Notes: a model not told the origin generated them from the letters alone. DNA of 34,058 nt from Desulfobulbaceae bacterium (GCA_019163135.1 JAFLKR010000201.1:1-34058), one strand, 5' to 3'. Shown: positions 23,797-33,261, counted from the stretch's first letter. Numbers and translations are program-made.

Positions 23797-25098
23797 TTAC
23801 GACGAAATCGCCAATTGGCGGACCCGGTCCATGCTGGCCTGCAGATCGATGGTGCGCAGTTGCCGGTTATGGACCACCAGCGTCCCGTTGACGATGACCG
23901 TGCGGACATCGGCGGCGCCGGCGCTGTAAACCAGGAGACTCGGGTTGTGAAAGGGCTGGAGGTGGGGCTGCTGCAGATCGATGAGGATCAGATCGGCCGG
24001 ACTGCCGGGTGCCAGCAGGCCGTGACCAAGGCCAAATCCCAGGGCTTCGGCGCCGCCGTTGGTGGCCATTTCCAGGATTCGGGCGGCGGGAACGGCCACC
24101 GGGTCGCAGGGCATAACTTTCTGGACCTTGGCGGCCAAATCCATTTCGCGGAACATATCCAGGCTGTTGTTGGAGGCCGCCCCATCGGTGCCCAGGCCGA
24201 CCCGGATTTGCCGATTGAGCATAGCCAGGAGCGGGGCCCGGCCGGAGGCCAGTTTGAGATGGCTTTGCGGACAGATGACCACCCCCGCCTGCCGTTCTGC
24301 CAGGATGTCGAGGTCGTCATTATCCGCCCAGACACAGTGGACGCAGACCGTGTCCCGGTCAATCAGGCCGAGGGCCTCCAGGTGCCGGATCGGGGTGGCG
24401 GCCATCGGGTCGGCAATCTGGGCGATTTCATCTCGGGTTTCAGCTGCATGGATGAAAAAGGGGGCTTGGAAGTGGCGAGTCAGCTCCTTGGCCCGGCGCA
24501 GGGTCTGCGGAGAGCAGGTATAGGGCGAGTGGGCAAAGACTGCCGGGGTGATCAGCGGATCGCGACCTTGCCAGTGTTCAAGAAAGCGGTGCGCGGCCTC
24601 GATGTTCCTGGCCGGATCGGGCACGCCCGGCGCCGGAAAATCGATGACAGCCTGGGCGGCTACGCAACGGATGCCGGTATCGGCACAGGCGCGGGCCACC
24701 TCGTCCTCGAAAAAATAACCGTCGGCCACTGTGGTAATCCCCCCCAGCAGCATCTCGGCGACGGCCAGTTGGGCGCAGGCATAGACCATATCAGGATTAA
24801 CCTGCCTGGCCTCGGCTGGAAAAATATGGTCCTGGAGCCAGGTGGCCAGGGCGAGGTCGTCGGCTAACCCTCGGAACATGGTCATGGGCGCATGGCAATG
24901 GCCGTTGACCAGGCCGGGCATGGCCAACTGTCCATGTCCGTCTATGCGTGTCCCGGTGGCGTCCGACGGGCATTCCGCCATCGGGCCAAGCCCGGCGATC
25001 CGACCAGCGTTGATCGCGATAAATCCGGAGGAGATCAGGGCTTCCTCGCCGGGGGCGGGAAGCAGGGTGCAGTCGGTTATCAGGATGTCGAATTTCAT
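23797..25098 (-). CDS. Amidohydrolase, MTA/SAH (5-methylthioadenosine/S-adenosylhomocysteine) deaminase type
   Basis: A 433-residue TIM-barrel amidohydrolase. Metal ligands lie in GLVNGHCHAPMTMFRGLADD, a further His in FIHAAET, His in VCVHCVW, and the catalytic Asp in GLGTDGAASNNSLDMF. The combination with LATWLQDHIFPAEA is typical of MtaD-type deaminases that convert MTA or SAH to the inosine forms. Other adenosine-derivative substrates are possible. The ATG at 25098 lacks a clear Shine-Dalgarno sequence. It converges on the REC-pyruvate kinase gene with a 37-base gap. Confidence 0.87.
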   Translation of the reverse strand: MKFDILITDCTLLPAPGEEALISSGFIAINAGRIAGLGPMAECPSDATGTRIDGHGQLAMPGLVNGHCHAPMTMFRGLADDLALATWLQDHIFPAEARQVNPDMVYACAQLAVAEMLLGGITTVADGYFFEDEVARACADTGIRCVAAQAVIDFPAPGVPDPARNIEAAHRFLEHWQGRDPLITPAVFAHSPYTCSPQTLRRAKELTRHFQAPFFIHAAETRDEIAQIADPMAATPIRHLEALGLIDRDTVCVHCVWADNDDLDILAERQAGVVICPQSHLKLASGRAPLLAMLNRQIRVGLGTDGAASNNSLDMFREMDLAAKVQKVMPCDPVAVPAARILEMATNGGAEALGFGLGHGLLAPGSPADLILIDLQQPHLQPFHNPSLLVYSAGAADVRTVIVNGTLVVHNRQLRTIDLQASMDRVRQLAISS

Positions 25099-25259
25099 AA
25101 CTGCTTGCACAAGGCGTTAGAGATAGTGTATCACAGGGAACCGGCCTGACCGGTGGAAACAGCGCAACTATACCCGAATTATCGGGGTAAGCAAGAGGGA
25201 GCCCGCGATATCCGCTCCAATTCCCCTGCCGTTGCCAATACCGAACTATTGAGGATCCC

Positions 25260-26357
25260 ATGGGATTTCGTTGTGGAATCGTCGGACTGCCCAATGTGGG
25301 CAAGTCGACTATTTTTAATGCTTTGACCGCTGCCGCCATCGCCGCGGAAAACTACCCGTTCTGCACCATTGAGCCCAACGTCGGCATTGTGCCGGTCCCG
25401 GACGAGCGACTCGACCGGCTGGCCATCCTGGCGAAGACCAAAAGCAAAGTCTCCACCCAGATGGAGTTTGTCGACATTGCCGGTCTGGTGAAAGGTGCCA
25501 GCCAGGGCGAGGGGTTGGGCAACCAGTTTCTTGGCCACATCCGCCAGGTTGACGCCATCTTGCATGTGGTGCGCTGTTTTGAGGATGACAACATCGTCCA
25601 TGTCGACGGCAGCGTTGACCCGTTGCGCGACCTGGAGGTGATCTCCATGGAATTGATCCTGGCCGACCTTGATACCGTGGAAAAGCGACTGGCCAAAACG
25701 CGCAACCAAGCCAAGTCAGGCGACAAGAAGTTCATGGCCGAGGCCGTCGTGCTCGAACAACTCCAGGGGGTACTCAACCAGGGCCAACCCGCCCGGACCC
25801 TGGCCGTCGAAAGTGATCAGCACGCAGAATTGCTCCGCGATCTCTGTCTGTTGACCTCCAAGCCGGTGCTCTATGTGGCTAATGTCAGTGAAGATGAGCT
25901 GGTTACGGGCAATAAATACGTCGATCTGCTGGCCAAGGCCGCAGCTGCGGAATCAGCCTCGATTGTTACCATTGCCGGGGCGATCGAACAGGAGTTGAGC
26001 CTGCTCAATGCCGAAGAACAACGGGAGTTTCTGGCGGACATGGGAATGGAGGAGCCAGGGCTGCACCGTTTGATCAAGGCGGGGTACGAATTGCTCGGAC
26101 TTATCACCTATTTCACCGTGGGTGAGAAGGAGACCAGAGCCTGGACGATCAAGAAGGGGACCAAGGCACCAGGGGCGGCGGGCAAGATCCATTCAGATTT
26201 TGAGCGCGGTTTTATTCGGGCGGAGGTTATCGCCTATGATGATTATATTGCCTGCGGGACTGAATCGGTGGCCCGTGACAAGGGCTTGATGCGCTCCGAG
26301 GGTAAGGAATATGTGGTCCATGATGGGGATTGCATCCTTTTTCGTTTCAATGTGTGA
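25260..26357 (+). CDS. ychF: Ribosome-binding ATPase YchF
   Basis: A 365-residue Obg-family P-loop protein. G1 is GLPNVGKST, G3 is DIAGLVKGASQGEGLGN, and the G4 position reads NVSE instead of NKxD, which explains the ATP preference of YchF. The coiled-coil insert lies at about residues 130-200. The C-terminal TGS domain includes TYFTVGEKETRAWTIKKGTKAPGAAGKIH. GAGG precedes the ATG. It binds 50S or 70S ribosomes and influences stress responses. It is divergent from the amidohydrolase; the 160-base spacer contains a TACCCGA/TCGGGGTA hairpin. Confidence 0.96.
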   Translation: MGFRCGIVGLPNVGKSTIFNALTAAAIAAENYPFCTIEPNVGIVPVPDERLDRLAILAKTKSKVSTQMEFVDIAGLVKGASQGEGLGNQFLGHIRQVDAILHVVRCFEDDNIVHVDGSVDPLRDLEVISMELILADLDTVEKRLAKTRNQAKSGDKKFMAEAVVLEQLQGVLNQGQPARTLAVESDQHAELLRDLCLLTSKPVLYVANVSEDELVTGNKYVDLLAKAAAAESASIVTIAGAIEQELSLLNAEEQREFLADMGMEEPGLHRLIKAGYELLGLITYFTVGEKETRAWTIKKGTKAPGAAGKIHSDFERGFIRAEVIAYDDYIACGTESVARDKGLMRSEGKEYVVHDGDCILFRFNV

Positions 26358-26435
26358 GCTGCGCTCTCACTGGAGCCACCGCCTTCTAGTGACGGGCTGC
26401 GGCTTGACACGTCTGCGCAAGGATGGGACGACCGT

Positions 26436-27527
26436 ATGACGCCTGTTGTCGGAAAAAAAATCTTTGTCGGCCAGTTGATTGCCGGGCAGCAACTCCATGA
26501 TATTTTTCTTGTTTCGAGAAAAACTCTGGCCGAAACCAAGACGGGTAAACCCTACCTGGCCTTGGGGCTGATGGATAAAACCGGCGAGATCGAGGCCCGA
26601 CTCTGGGAGAACGCCCACCAGTTCGCGGCTCAGGCCGAGGAGGGGAGCTTTGTGCTGGTGCAGGCCATCGCCAAACCCTTCCGCGACCAGTTGCAGCTGG
26701 GGATCAGCAGCCTCCAGCGGGTGGCAGAGGATACGGTGCAGTTGGGAGATTACATGCCAACCAGCGCCCGGCCGCCAGCTGAGATGGCGGCTGAGTTGGA
26801 CGCCGTGATTGCAGGCATCGGCAATCCGGCGATCCAGGCCCTGATCCAGGCTATTTTTCAGGGTGAGACTCTGGCCCGGTTCCAGCGGGCGCCGGCGGCC
26901 AAGAAGATGCACCACGCCTATATCGGCGGCCTGATCGAGCATACCCTGTCCATCGTCGGCATGGCGGAAAAGACTGCGGCTCACTATCCGCTGCTTGATC
27001 GGGACCTGCTCATCGCCGGCGCGCTGCTCCATGATATCGCTAAGATCGAGGAATTCGATTTTGCCCGGCCACCCTTTGGCTACACCGATCGGGGCCGACT
27101 GGTCGGCCATCTGGTCCTGGGGGTAGAGATGGTTCGCAAGGCTGCGGAGAGCGTGGCTGAGCTCACCACGGATCAGGTCGATCAGTTGATGCATATTATC
27201 CTCAGTCACCACGGGCAGTTTGCCTATGGTTCACCGGTGTTGCCGATGACTCCCGAAGCCATCCTGCTCCATCATCTCGACGATATGGATGCCAAGATGA
27301 ACTTTATGGAGGGGCTTCGCGCCAAAATGGCCGGTACCGGTCAGCAATGGTCCGACTATCAGCGCCATCTGGAGCGGTATCTTTACCTCCGGGCCGGCGG
27401 TAATGAAGACGAATCGGCAGATTCACGGGAGGAGGTGCAGGAGAGGGAAGCCCCCCCGCAGCCCGAACCGACTCCACCTTCGCGGTCCTCAAAAGTGGTT
27501 CCCCAGCGCCAACAGACCTTGTTTTGA
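26436..27527 (+). CDS. 3'-5' exoribonuclease YhaM family protein (OB fold + HD domain)
   Basis: 363 residues. An N-terminal OB-fold nucleic-acid-binding domain (about 1-100: LALGLMDKTGEIEARLW) is followed by an HD phosphohydrolase domain with MHHAYIGGLIEHT, the metal pair H199-D200 in LLHDIAK, and ILSHHGQ and LHHLDDMDAKM. The order is that of YhaM/Cbf1, an RNA 3' end-trimming enzyme. The Pro/Ser-rich C-terminal tail is unstructured. It heads a tight run with holB (3-base gap), ricT and metG. Confidence 0.88.
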   Translation: MTPVVGKKIFVGQLIAGQQLHDIFLVSRKTLAETKTGKPYLALGLMDKTGEIEARLWENAHQFAAQAEEGSFVLVQAIAKPFRDQLQLGISSLQRVAEDTVQLGDYMPTSARPPAEMAAELDAVIAGIGNPAIQALIQAIFQGETLARFQRAPAAKKMHHAYIGGLIEHTLSIVGMAEKTAAHYPLLDRDLLIAGALLHDIAKIEEFDFARPPFGYTDRGRLVGHLVLGVEMVRKAAESVAELTTDQVDQLMHIILSHHGQFAYGSPVLPMTPEAILLHHLDDMDAKMNFMEGLRAKMAGTGQQWSDYQRHLERYLYLRAGGNEDESADSREEVQEREAPPQPEPTPPSRSSKVVPQRQQTLF

Positions 27528-27530
27528 GTC

Positions 27531-28523
27531 ATGAGTTTTTCCGCGATACTCGGACAGACCAAAGCCCTTACCCTGCTGAGTCGGGCCGTGGGCAGCGGCC
27601 GCCTGGCCCATGCCTATCTCTTTACCGGGCCGGACGGGGTGGGCAAAACCACCGTGGCGCTCGATCTGGCGGCGGTCCTTCTCTGTCGCCGGCCGCAAGC
27701 ACTCCTACCTTGCGGTTCCTGTCCCGGCTGCCTTAAATTTCAATCGAGTAATCACCCGGATTTTCTACGGATAGCGCCGGAGGGCGCGGCCATCAAGATC
27801 GACCAGATCCGCAATCTCAAAAAAGCGCTCAATTTTGCGCCGTTTGAGAGTGGCCAGCGGATCGTTCTACTGGAAGAGGTTCATACCATGCGGCGGGAGG
27901 CGGGCAACAGCCTGCTCAAAATATTGGAAGAGCCGCCCGCCAACAATCTACTTATTTTGGTCGGCAACGCGACCGGCGCGATGCTGGACACCATCGTCTC
28001 CCGGTGCCAGGTTATTCCTTTTTCGCCGCTGCCAATTCAGTTGGCGGCTGAGATCATCCGTGGCCGCAAGCCGGACCTGGATGCGGCTGGCAGCTTGGCA
28101 CTGGCTGCCCTGGTGGACGGTTGCCCCGGTCAGGCCTTGGCCATTGAAGCCGATGGAATCCTCGTTCTGTACCACCGTTTGATCAGCGAAATGGTCGCTG
28201 ACCGGGCTAGTCCGGCGGTGCGGGTCGAAAAAGCCCTGGCCCTGGCCGCTGAACTGGCGGAGAGCAAAGAGGGCATTGAACCATTGCTGGCCCTGCTCAG
28301 AATCTTTTTTAAAAACGTCCTGGCGGCGCGAACCTCGGTGAACTGCGCTCCCTTTGTTCCGGAGGTGATGCGGGCAAGAGAACGCTGGAATGTATCGCAG
28401 GTTTCTGCTAAGATAGCCGCTATTGATCTGGCGGAACAAGCACTTGCCAGAAATTGCAACCGTGGTCTGACCAGCGAAGTGCTTCTCCTGGATTTTTTTG
28501 ACTACGGTACTCCTTCATCGTGA
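27531..28523 (+). CDS. holB: DNA polymerase III delta' subunit
   Basis: A 330-residue clamp-loader AAA+ subunit. It has HAYLFTGPDGVGKTT (P-loop), the four-cysteine zinc module including CGSCPGC near residue 60, IDQIRNLKKAL, and the degenerate Walker B LLEEVHTM expected for delta'. The sensor stretch is NSLLKILEEPPANNL and the SRC motif is IVSRCQ. The start lies 3 bases after the yhaM stop with no separate ribosome binding site, implying translational coupling. Confidence 0.93.
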   Translation: MSFSAILGQTKALTLLSRAVGSGRLAHAYLFTGPDGVGKTTVALDLAAVLLCRRPQALLPCGSCPGCLKFQSSNHPDFLRIAPEGAAIKIDQIRNLKKALNFAPFESGQRIVLLEEVHTMRREAGNSLLKILEEPPANNLLILVGNATGAMLDTIVSRCQVIPFSPLPIQLAAEIIRGRKPDLDAAGSLALAALVDGCPGQALAIEADGILVLYHRLISEMVADRASPAVRVEKALALAAELAESKEGIEPLLALLRIFFKNVLAARTSVNCAPFVPEVMRARERWNVSQVSAKIAAIDLAEQALARNCNRGLTSEVLLLDFFDYGTPSS

Positions 28524-28529
28524 AACGAC

Positions 28530-29522
28530 ATGACAGATCTTCAGACCGGGCCACAACCCGCTGAACTTCCCCAAATCGGGGAAAGCTGCAGTGAGGAAGT
28601 GGTTCTTCATTATTATAAAATCCGCTTTCGCGACCAGGGACAGGAGTTCACCGCCAGCGCCCAGGCCGCCGATCTGGTCCGGGGCGATCAGGTCATGGTT
28701 CGGGCCGAGCAGGGGCCGGAACCGGCCATGGTGGTGGGCCGTTCCGCCGGAGCGGTGGGTACCGGGATCGAACGGCCGGTGAGCTACCGGATCCATCGCC
28801 GGGCCAGCGACGAAGAAAAAGAAAAATATACCCTTCTGCCCCAACTGGAAAAGGAGGCGTTTCGACTCTGCCGGCGACACATCGATTCTCTCCATCTGCC
28901 GATGCATCTGGTTCGGGTTGAACGGTTTTTCAACGGCTCCAAAATCATCTTTTATTTTACCGCCGAAAGCCGGGTTGATTTCAGGGAACTGGTCAAGGTA
29001 CTGGTCCAGGAATTCCGTACCCGGGTGGAGATGCGTCAGATCGGTGTTCGTCATGAAACGCAGATGATCGGCGGACTCGGGGCCTGCGGCCGTGAGTTAT
29101 GCTGCACATCTTTCTTGACTAAATTTGATTCGGTTTCGATCAAAATGGCCAAAACCCAGGACCTGCCGCTCAATCCAGCGAAAATTTCGGGATTGTGCAA
29201 TCGTCTGCTTTGTTGCCTGACCTATGAGTACGAAGCCTACCGGGTCATGAAAAAAGGGATGCCGCGAGTGGGGCGTTCCATGCAGTTCGAGGGCAAGACC
29301 TACATGGTAACCCGGCAGGTTCCCTTGCTCGGCAAGGTGGTGGCGGTTGCTTCCGGGGGCGATGAGCGGTTGTTTACTGAGGAAGAATGGCGGGCGGCGG
29401 ATCCGATGCCCAAAAGTTCCGGCCGGAAAGGATCGGGGAAGAAGTCCCGAACGTCCATCGATATTTGGGGGGTGCAGGACCTTGCCGAGGACGATTCGGA
29501 CGAGACAGAGGTGGGCGAGTAA
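28530..29522 (+). CDS. ricT: PSP1 domain protein, RicT family
   Basis: 330 residues. The PSP1 core holds the characteristic cysteine motifs GGLGACGRELCCTSFL and CNRLLCCLTYE (about residues 180-235). In Bacillus, RicT with RicA and RicF binds Fe-S clusters and controls RNase Y-dependent mRNA processing; in this lineage the role is inferred. FGNP-type basic stretches precede an acidic C-terminal tail. It lies between holB (6 bases) and metG, the same gene order seen in many bacteria. Confidence 0.92.
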   Translation: MTDLQTGPQPAELPQIGESCSEEVVLHYYKIRFRDQGQEFTASAQAADLVRGDQVMVRAEQGPEPAMVVGRSAGAVGTGIERPVSYRIHRRASDEEKEKYTLLPQLEKEAFRLCRRHIDSLHLPMHLVRVERFFNGSKIIFYFTAESRVDFRELVKVLVQEFRTRVEMRQIGVRHETQMIGGLGACGRELCCTSFLTKFDSVSIKMAKTQDLPLNPAKISGLCNRLLCCLTYEYEAYRVMKKGMPRVGRSMQFEGKTYMVTRQVPLLGKVVAVASGGDERLFTEEEWRAADPMPKSSGRKGSGKKSRTSIDIWGVQDLAEDDSDETEVGE

Positions 29523-29582
29523 TGCCCACTGGTAGCAGATCGACAAAAACACGCGCAGCTTCAACCTATTGAGTTTTACCTT

Positions 29583-31529
29583 ATGACTACCTACGTCACC
29601 ACGCCGATCTATTACGTCAATGCCATGCCCCACCTGGGTCATGCCTATACTACCATCGTCACCGATACCTATAGCCGGTATAAGCGTCTGTGCGGCGACG
29701 ATGTCCGTTTTCAGACCGGGACCGACGAGCATGGCGAGAAAATCGCCGAAGCCGCTGCCAAGGCCGGAGAAACGCCCAGGCAATATGTCGACCGGATCGC
29801 CGCGACCTTCAAGGAAACCTGGCCGCTGTTAACCATTAGCCAAGACTATACCATCCGCACCACCGATCCTGACCATGTTCAGACCGTGCAGGATATTCTC
29901 CAACTGGTTCACGACCGGGGCGATATTTATTTCAGTGAATATTCGGGATTGTATTGCCAGGGCTGCGAGCGTTTCCTCACCGAGAAGGAACTGGTGGACG
30001 GCAAATGCCCTGATCATCAGGTCGAGCCGAAGGCGATCAGCGAGCAGAACTATTTTTTCCGGATGTCGAAATATCAGGACTGGCTGATTGATCACATCAA
30101 GACCCACCCCGAATTCATCACTCCGGAGCGCTACCGCAACGAGGTTCTGTCTTTTTTGAGCGAACCGCTCGAAGATCTTTGCATTTCCCGGCCGACAGCC
30201 CGCCTGACCTGGGGCATCCCGCTGCCTTTTGACAGCAATTTTGTCACCTATGTCTGGTTCGATGCCCTGATCAACTACCTCACCGGCATCGGCTATCCCG
30301 ATGGGGCGGATTTTGAGAAATACTGGGCTGCGGCCGAGCACGTGATCGCCAAGGATATTCTCAAGCCCCACGCCATCTATTGGCCGACCATGCTCCAGGC
30401 CATGGGGTTGGCCCCCTACAAGCGGCTTCATGTCCACGGCTACTGGAACGTTGATGCCACCAAGATGTCCAAGTCGATCGGCAATGTGGTCAGGCCCAAG
30501 GAACTGGTCGATACCTACGGGGTCGATACGGTGCGTTATTTCGTCCTGCGGGAGATGAGTTTTGGTCTTGATTCCTCGTTTTCAGCCGATGCCATCCTTA
30601 CCCGCCATAATGCCGACCTGGCCAATGACCTCGGTAATCTGTTTTCCCGCTCACTGACCATGATCGACAAGTACGCCCAGGGCCGGATTCCGGAGCGCGG
30701 CACTGTGGCCATGTTTACACCTGATGATCGTGAACTGATCAGCGCCATGGCCTCCATGGTTGCCCAGTACCGGGAATGCATGGATGATTTCAAATTCCAT
30801 AAGGCCCTGCAGGCCATTTGGGAGGTCATCAGTCTGCTCAACCGCTATATTGTCTCCAATGCCCCCTGGGAATTGGCCAAGGACGCGCGCCATGAGGAGC
30901 GGTTGCGGATGGTGCTGTGCCATTTGGCCGAGGCCCTGTGGATGATCGCGCTGGTCCTCAAGCCGATCATGCCGGAGACTGCCGAGAAGATGGCGACCGC
31001 CCTGGGTATGAAGGATGCCTTTGCCGATACGGGTCTGGAAGCCGTGGGTCAGTGGGGTGAATTACCCAGCGGGCTTGGCATCGATAAGGGTGCCCAGTTG
31101 TTCCCGCGGGTGGAAAAAAGGGTGGAGGTCGCCTTGCCCGCGACCGGCAAGCAGCAAACGGCTAACAAATCCCAACCCGGCATGATTGAGGATGGGGTGC
31201 TCACCTTTGATCAGTTCAAAGCCGTCGAACTGCGGGTGGCGGAGATTGTGGCCGCCGAAAAGGTGGCGAAATCGGAGCGGCTGCTCAAATTGACCGTGAA
31301 GGCGCCGGAGGAACGGACTATTGTGGCCGGAATCGCCCTGCACTACAGTCCCGAGGCCTTGATCGGGCAGCGGGTGCTGATCGTCGCCAACCTGAAGCCC
31401 GCGAAACTCATGGGCATTCTGTCGCACGGCATGGTGTTGGCGGCCAAGGAACTCCAGGCGGACGGATCGGAAAAACTGGTGTTGGCCACGGTCGCCGGGT
31501 CTATTGCCAACGGCAGCCGGGTGGCGTGA
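29583..31529 (+). CDS. metG: Methionine-tRNA ligase with C-terminal tRNA-binding domain
   Basis: A 648-residue class I aminoacyl-tRNA synthetase. The HIGH-type motif is PHLGHAY near residue 15 and KMSKS is in DATKMSKSIGN near residue 300. The knuckle CQGCERF...GKCPDH is a zinc site. The anticodon-binding helical domain is followed by an EMAP-II/Trbp111-like domain (from about residue 540: FKAVELRVAEI, GIALHYSPE), which helps dimerisation and tRNA binding. It starts 60 bases after ricT and probably belongs to the same transcript. Confidence 0.96.
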   Translation: MTTYVTTPIYYVNAMPHLGHAYTTIVTDTYSRYKRLCGDDVRFQTGTDEHGEKIAEAAAKAGETPRQYVDRIAATFKETWPLLTISQDYTIRTTDPDHVQTVQDILQLVHDRGDIYFSEYSGLYCQGCERFLTEKELVDGKCPDHQVEPKAISEQNYFFRMSKYQDWLIDHIKTHPEFITPERYRNEVLSFLSEPLEDLCISRPTARLTWGIPLPFDSNFVTYVWFDALINYLTGIGYPDGADFEKYWAAAEHVIAKDILKPHAIYWPTMLQAMGLAPYKRLHVHGYWNVDATKMSKSIGNVVRPKELVDTYGVDTVRYFVLREMSFGLDSSFSADAILTRHNADLANDLGNLFSRSLTMIDKYAQGRIPERGTVAMFTPDDRELISAMASMVAQYRECMDDFKFHKALQAIWEVISLLNRYIVSNAPWELAKDARHEERLRMVLCHLAEALWMIALVLKPIMPETAEKMATALGMKDAFADTGLEAVGQWGELPSGLGIDKGAQLFPRVEKRVEVALPATGKQQTANKSQPGMIEDGVLTFDQFKAVELRVAEIVAAEKVAKSERLLKLTVKAPEERTIVAGIALHYSPEALIGQRVLIVANLKPAKLMGILSHGMVLAAKELQADGSEKLVLATVAGSIANGSRVA

Positions 31530-31569
31530 GCAGGGACGACCGCCTGCCGCTTAAAGATTGCAACTCGCA

Positions 31570-31610
31570 GACGGGGTAAGCCGTCGCTGAACGGCCGAGA
31601 CAGCCGTCTC
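31570..31610 (+). terminator. Two short hairpins after metG
   Basis: GACGG-ggtaag-CCGTC (31570-31585) and GAGAC-agcc-GTCTC (31597-31610) followed by TTATATT. The second has a short AT-rich tail and may be a weak terminator or attenuator between metG and yggT. Confidence 0.3.
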
Positions 31611-31637
31611 TTATATTAACCATTTCAGGAAACCATT

Positions 31638-31934
31638 ATGTTTATGCTTGGTAATTTCCTTCTGGCCATCGCCAAACTGATCAATTTTGTCCTCAGCGCC
31701 TATATCTGGGTGGTCATTGCTCGCGCGGTCATCACCTGGGTAAATGCCGATCCCTACAACCCCATTGTCCGTTTCCTCCATCAGGCTACCGATCCGCTCC
31801 TCTTGAGAATACGGCGGGTACTGCCGGCGATGGGCGGCCTGGACCTGAGCCCGATGGTGCTCATCCTGGTCATCGTCTTTCTCCAGAGTTTTCTGGTGCC
31901 GACTCTGCAGCAGATCGCCGTAAGCCTGCAGTAG
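31638..31934 (+). CDS. YggT family membrane protein
   Basis: 98 residues with two membrane helices (about 5-30 and 67-92) joined by the conserved loop WVNADPYNPIVRFLHQATDPLLLRIRRVLP. This is the usual single-repeat YggT form. YggT proteins are implicated in osmotic tolerance and, in other bacteria, cell-division or plastid-type membrane organisation; exact role unknown. AGGAAA precedes the ATG. It is followed by the DUF167 gene, a common pairing. Confidence 0.92.
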   Translation: MFMLGNFLLAIAKLINFVLSAYIWVVIARAVITWVNADPYNPIVRFLHQATDPLLLRIRRVLPAMGGLDLSPMVLILVIVFLQSFLVPTLQQIAVSLQ

Positions 31935-31977
31935 CCGATCAGTCAGGTGCAACCGGCAACCGCTTGTTGATCAGGTA

Positions 31978-32307
31978 ATGCCGTCCCGTGATGCAATTCC
32001 CTGTTTGCAGGTTTTGGCTGATGGCTCCCTGCTTCTGCGTCTGCGTGTCCAACCCCGGGCCTCAGCCAATGCGCTGGCAGGGTTGCAGGGTGACGCTCTA
32101 AAACTTCGTCTGACCACCCCGCCGGTTGACGGCAAAGCCAACAAGGCGGTAATTGCCTTCCTGGCCAAGTTGTTTCATCTCCCCAAATCCGCTCTGGTCA
32201 TCAAAATCGGCCAGCAGAGTCGCAGCAAAACCGTGGCGATCACGGGGGCGGACGAGCAGTTGGTCAGGCGTTTGCTGACGACCCTTCTTACCCCCGAAAC
32301 CGGATGA
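31978..32307 (+). CDS. DUF167 (YggU) family protein
   Basis: 109 residues. The family core is LRLRVQPRASANALAG, then LKLRLTTPPVDGKANKAVIAFLAKL, then ALVIKIGQQSRSKTVAI, a small alpha/beta domain of unknown biochemical role. AGG sits just before the ATG at 31978. It is linked to yggT upstream and to a small membrane protein 1 base downstream. Confidence 0.92.
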   Translation: MPSRDAIPCLQVLADGSLLLRLRVQPRASANALAGLQGDALKLRLTTPPVDGKANKAVIAFLAKLFHLPKSALVIKIGQQSRSKTVAITGADEQLVRRLLTTLLTPETG

Positions 32308-32308
32308 T

Positions 32309-32539
32309 ATGATGCGCACCGATCAGGCCCCGCGTTCGGGCAAGCCAGGAGGCAACTTCCTTCGACGCTTCATCCTGGTATTGGTCTTGACCCTGGTGGT
32401 GTTCGGGATCATCGGAGCGGTGGTGACCCTGCTGCCGCGAAACATGGAGCGGCAAGGCTTGGGACCGGGCAAGGTCCCCCAGGCGCATCAGATCGATCGA
32501 AAGAGTCTGCGCCAGGAGGGGCCGCGTCTCGGCTCCTGA
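32309..32539 (+). CDS. Small single-pass membrane protein (unknown)
   Basis: 76 residues: a basic N terminus, one hydrophobic helix (about residues 19-43, FLRRFILVLVLTLVVFGIIG...), then a polar tail. The first ATG lies directly after the preceding stop, and a second in-frame ATG immediately follows. No family recognised. Its position inside the yggT-DUF167 run supports a real gene. Confidence 0.6.
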   Translation: MMRTDQAPRSGKPGGNFLRRFILVLVLTLVVFGIIGAVVTLLPRNMERQGLGPGKVPQAHQIDRKSLRQEGPRLGS

Positions 32540-32583
32540 TGGCTGCCCATTCCTGCATGAATGTTCTGTAACAGGAGAAATTT

Positions 32584-33261
32584 ATGGAAAAAATAGTACT
32601 GGCTAATTGGAAGGCAAATCTTTCGCCGGAAAAGGCAATGCAATGGTGCGAGGCCTTTGCCGCCGCCTATCAGCCTCGTAGCGGAGTCGAAGTGGTCTTG
32701 GCGGTCCCGGCGTTTTACCTTGAGCGCGTTTTTGAAAAGACCCGGAAGCTTGCCGGAGTTTCCCTGGCCGCCCAAGGGGTCTCCTCGTATCCGCAAGGGA
32801 GCTACACCGGATCGCTGCCGGCGGCATGGTTGCGAGGCATGGTGCAATATACCTTGATCGGTCACCAGGAACGGCGGCGTTATTTCCATGAAACCGTACA
32901 GGATGTGGCCCGGCAGGCCTATGAGTCGCTGGCAGAAGAACTTCAGCCCATCGTTTGTTTGAATCGGGAGTTGCTGGTGTCACAAACCGCCGCCATGGCG
33001 GTAGAGGAACTGGGTAAACTTCTCTGGGCCTACACTCCGGAAACCCCGGTGGCGCTGGAGATGGCCAGGGACCAGACGGAAATCACCGCCACGCTGGCCC
33101 AGATCGCCCGAAAAACCGACAACCGGCCGGTGCTGTACGGCGGCGGCGTGACCGTGGCCAACGGTCGGAGCATCTGGCAGATTCCCGGACTTGCCGGGAT
33201 CATGTTGGGGCAGGGGTGCCTTGACGCCCGCGCCTTTGCCGACCTGATCAGTCATCTGTGA
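32584..33261 (+). CDS. Triosephosphate-isomerase-like protein with altered active site
   Basis: A 225-residue TIM-family barrel with a good AGGAGA before the ATG. ANWKAN gives N8 and K10, YTGSLPAAWL and LIGHQERRRYF give the electrophile H94 and E96, and the phosphate-binding end YGGGVTVAN and GIMLGQGCLDARAF is present. The catalytic-base strand, normally AYEP-WAIGTG, reads AYTPETPVAL: T151 stands where the essential glutamate belongs, and the IGTG of flexible loop 6 is missing. The length (225 rather than about 250) is also short. By family knowledge a TIM without this Glu is almost inactive, so it is either a non-catalytic paralogue, an enzyme with another substrate, or one that uses E153. 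I avoid the symbol tpiA. Confidence 0.78.
   Translation: MEKIVLANWKANLSPEKAMQWCEAFAAAYQPRSGVEVVLAVPAFYLERVFEKTRKLAGVSLAAQGVSSYPQGSYTGSLPAAWLRGMVQYTLIGHQERRRYFHETVQDVARQAYESLAEELQPIVCLNRELLVSQTAAMAVEELGKLLWAYTPETPVALEMARDQTEITATLAQIARKTDNRPVLYGGGVTVANGRSIWQIPGLAGIMLGQGCLDARAFADLISHL

Noticed and set aside
23815-24867. Long plus-strand open frame opposite the amidohydrolase
   Set aside because: It is antisense to a well-conserved enzyme and reads as low-information sequence typical of the mirror frame of GC-rich genes.
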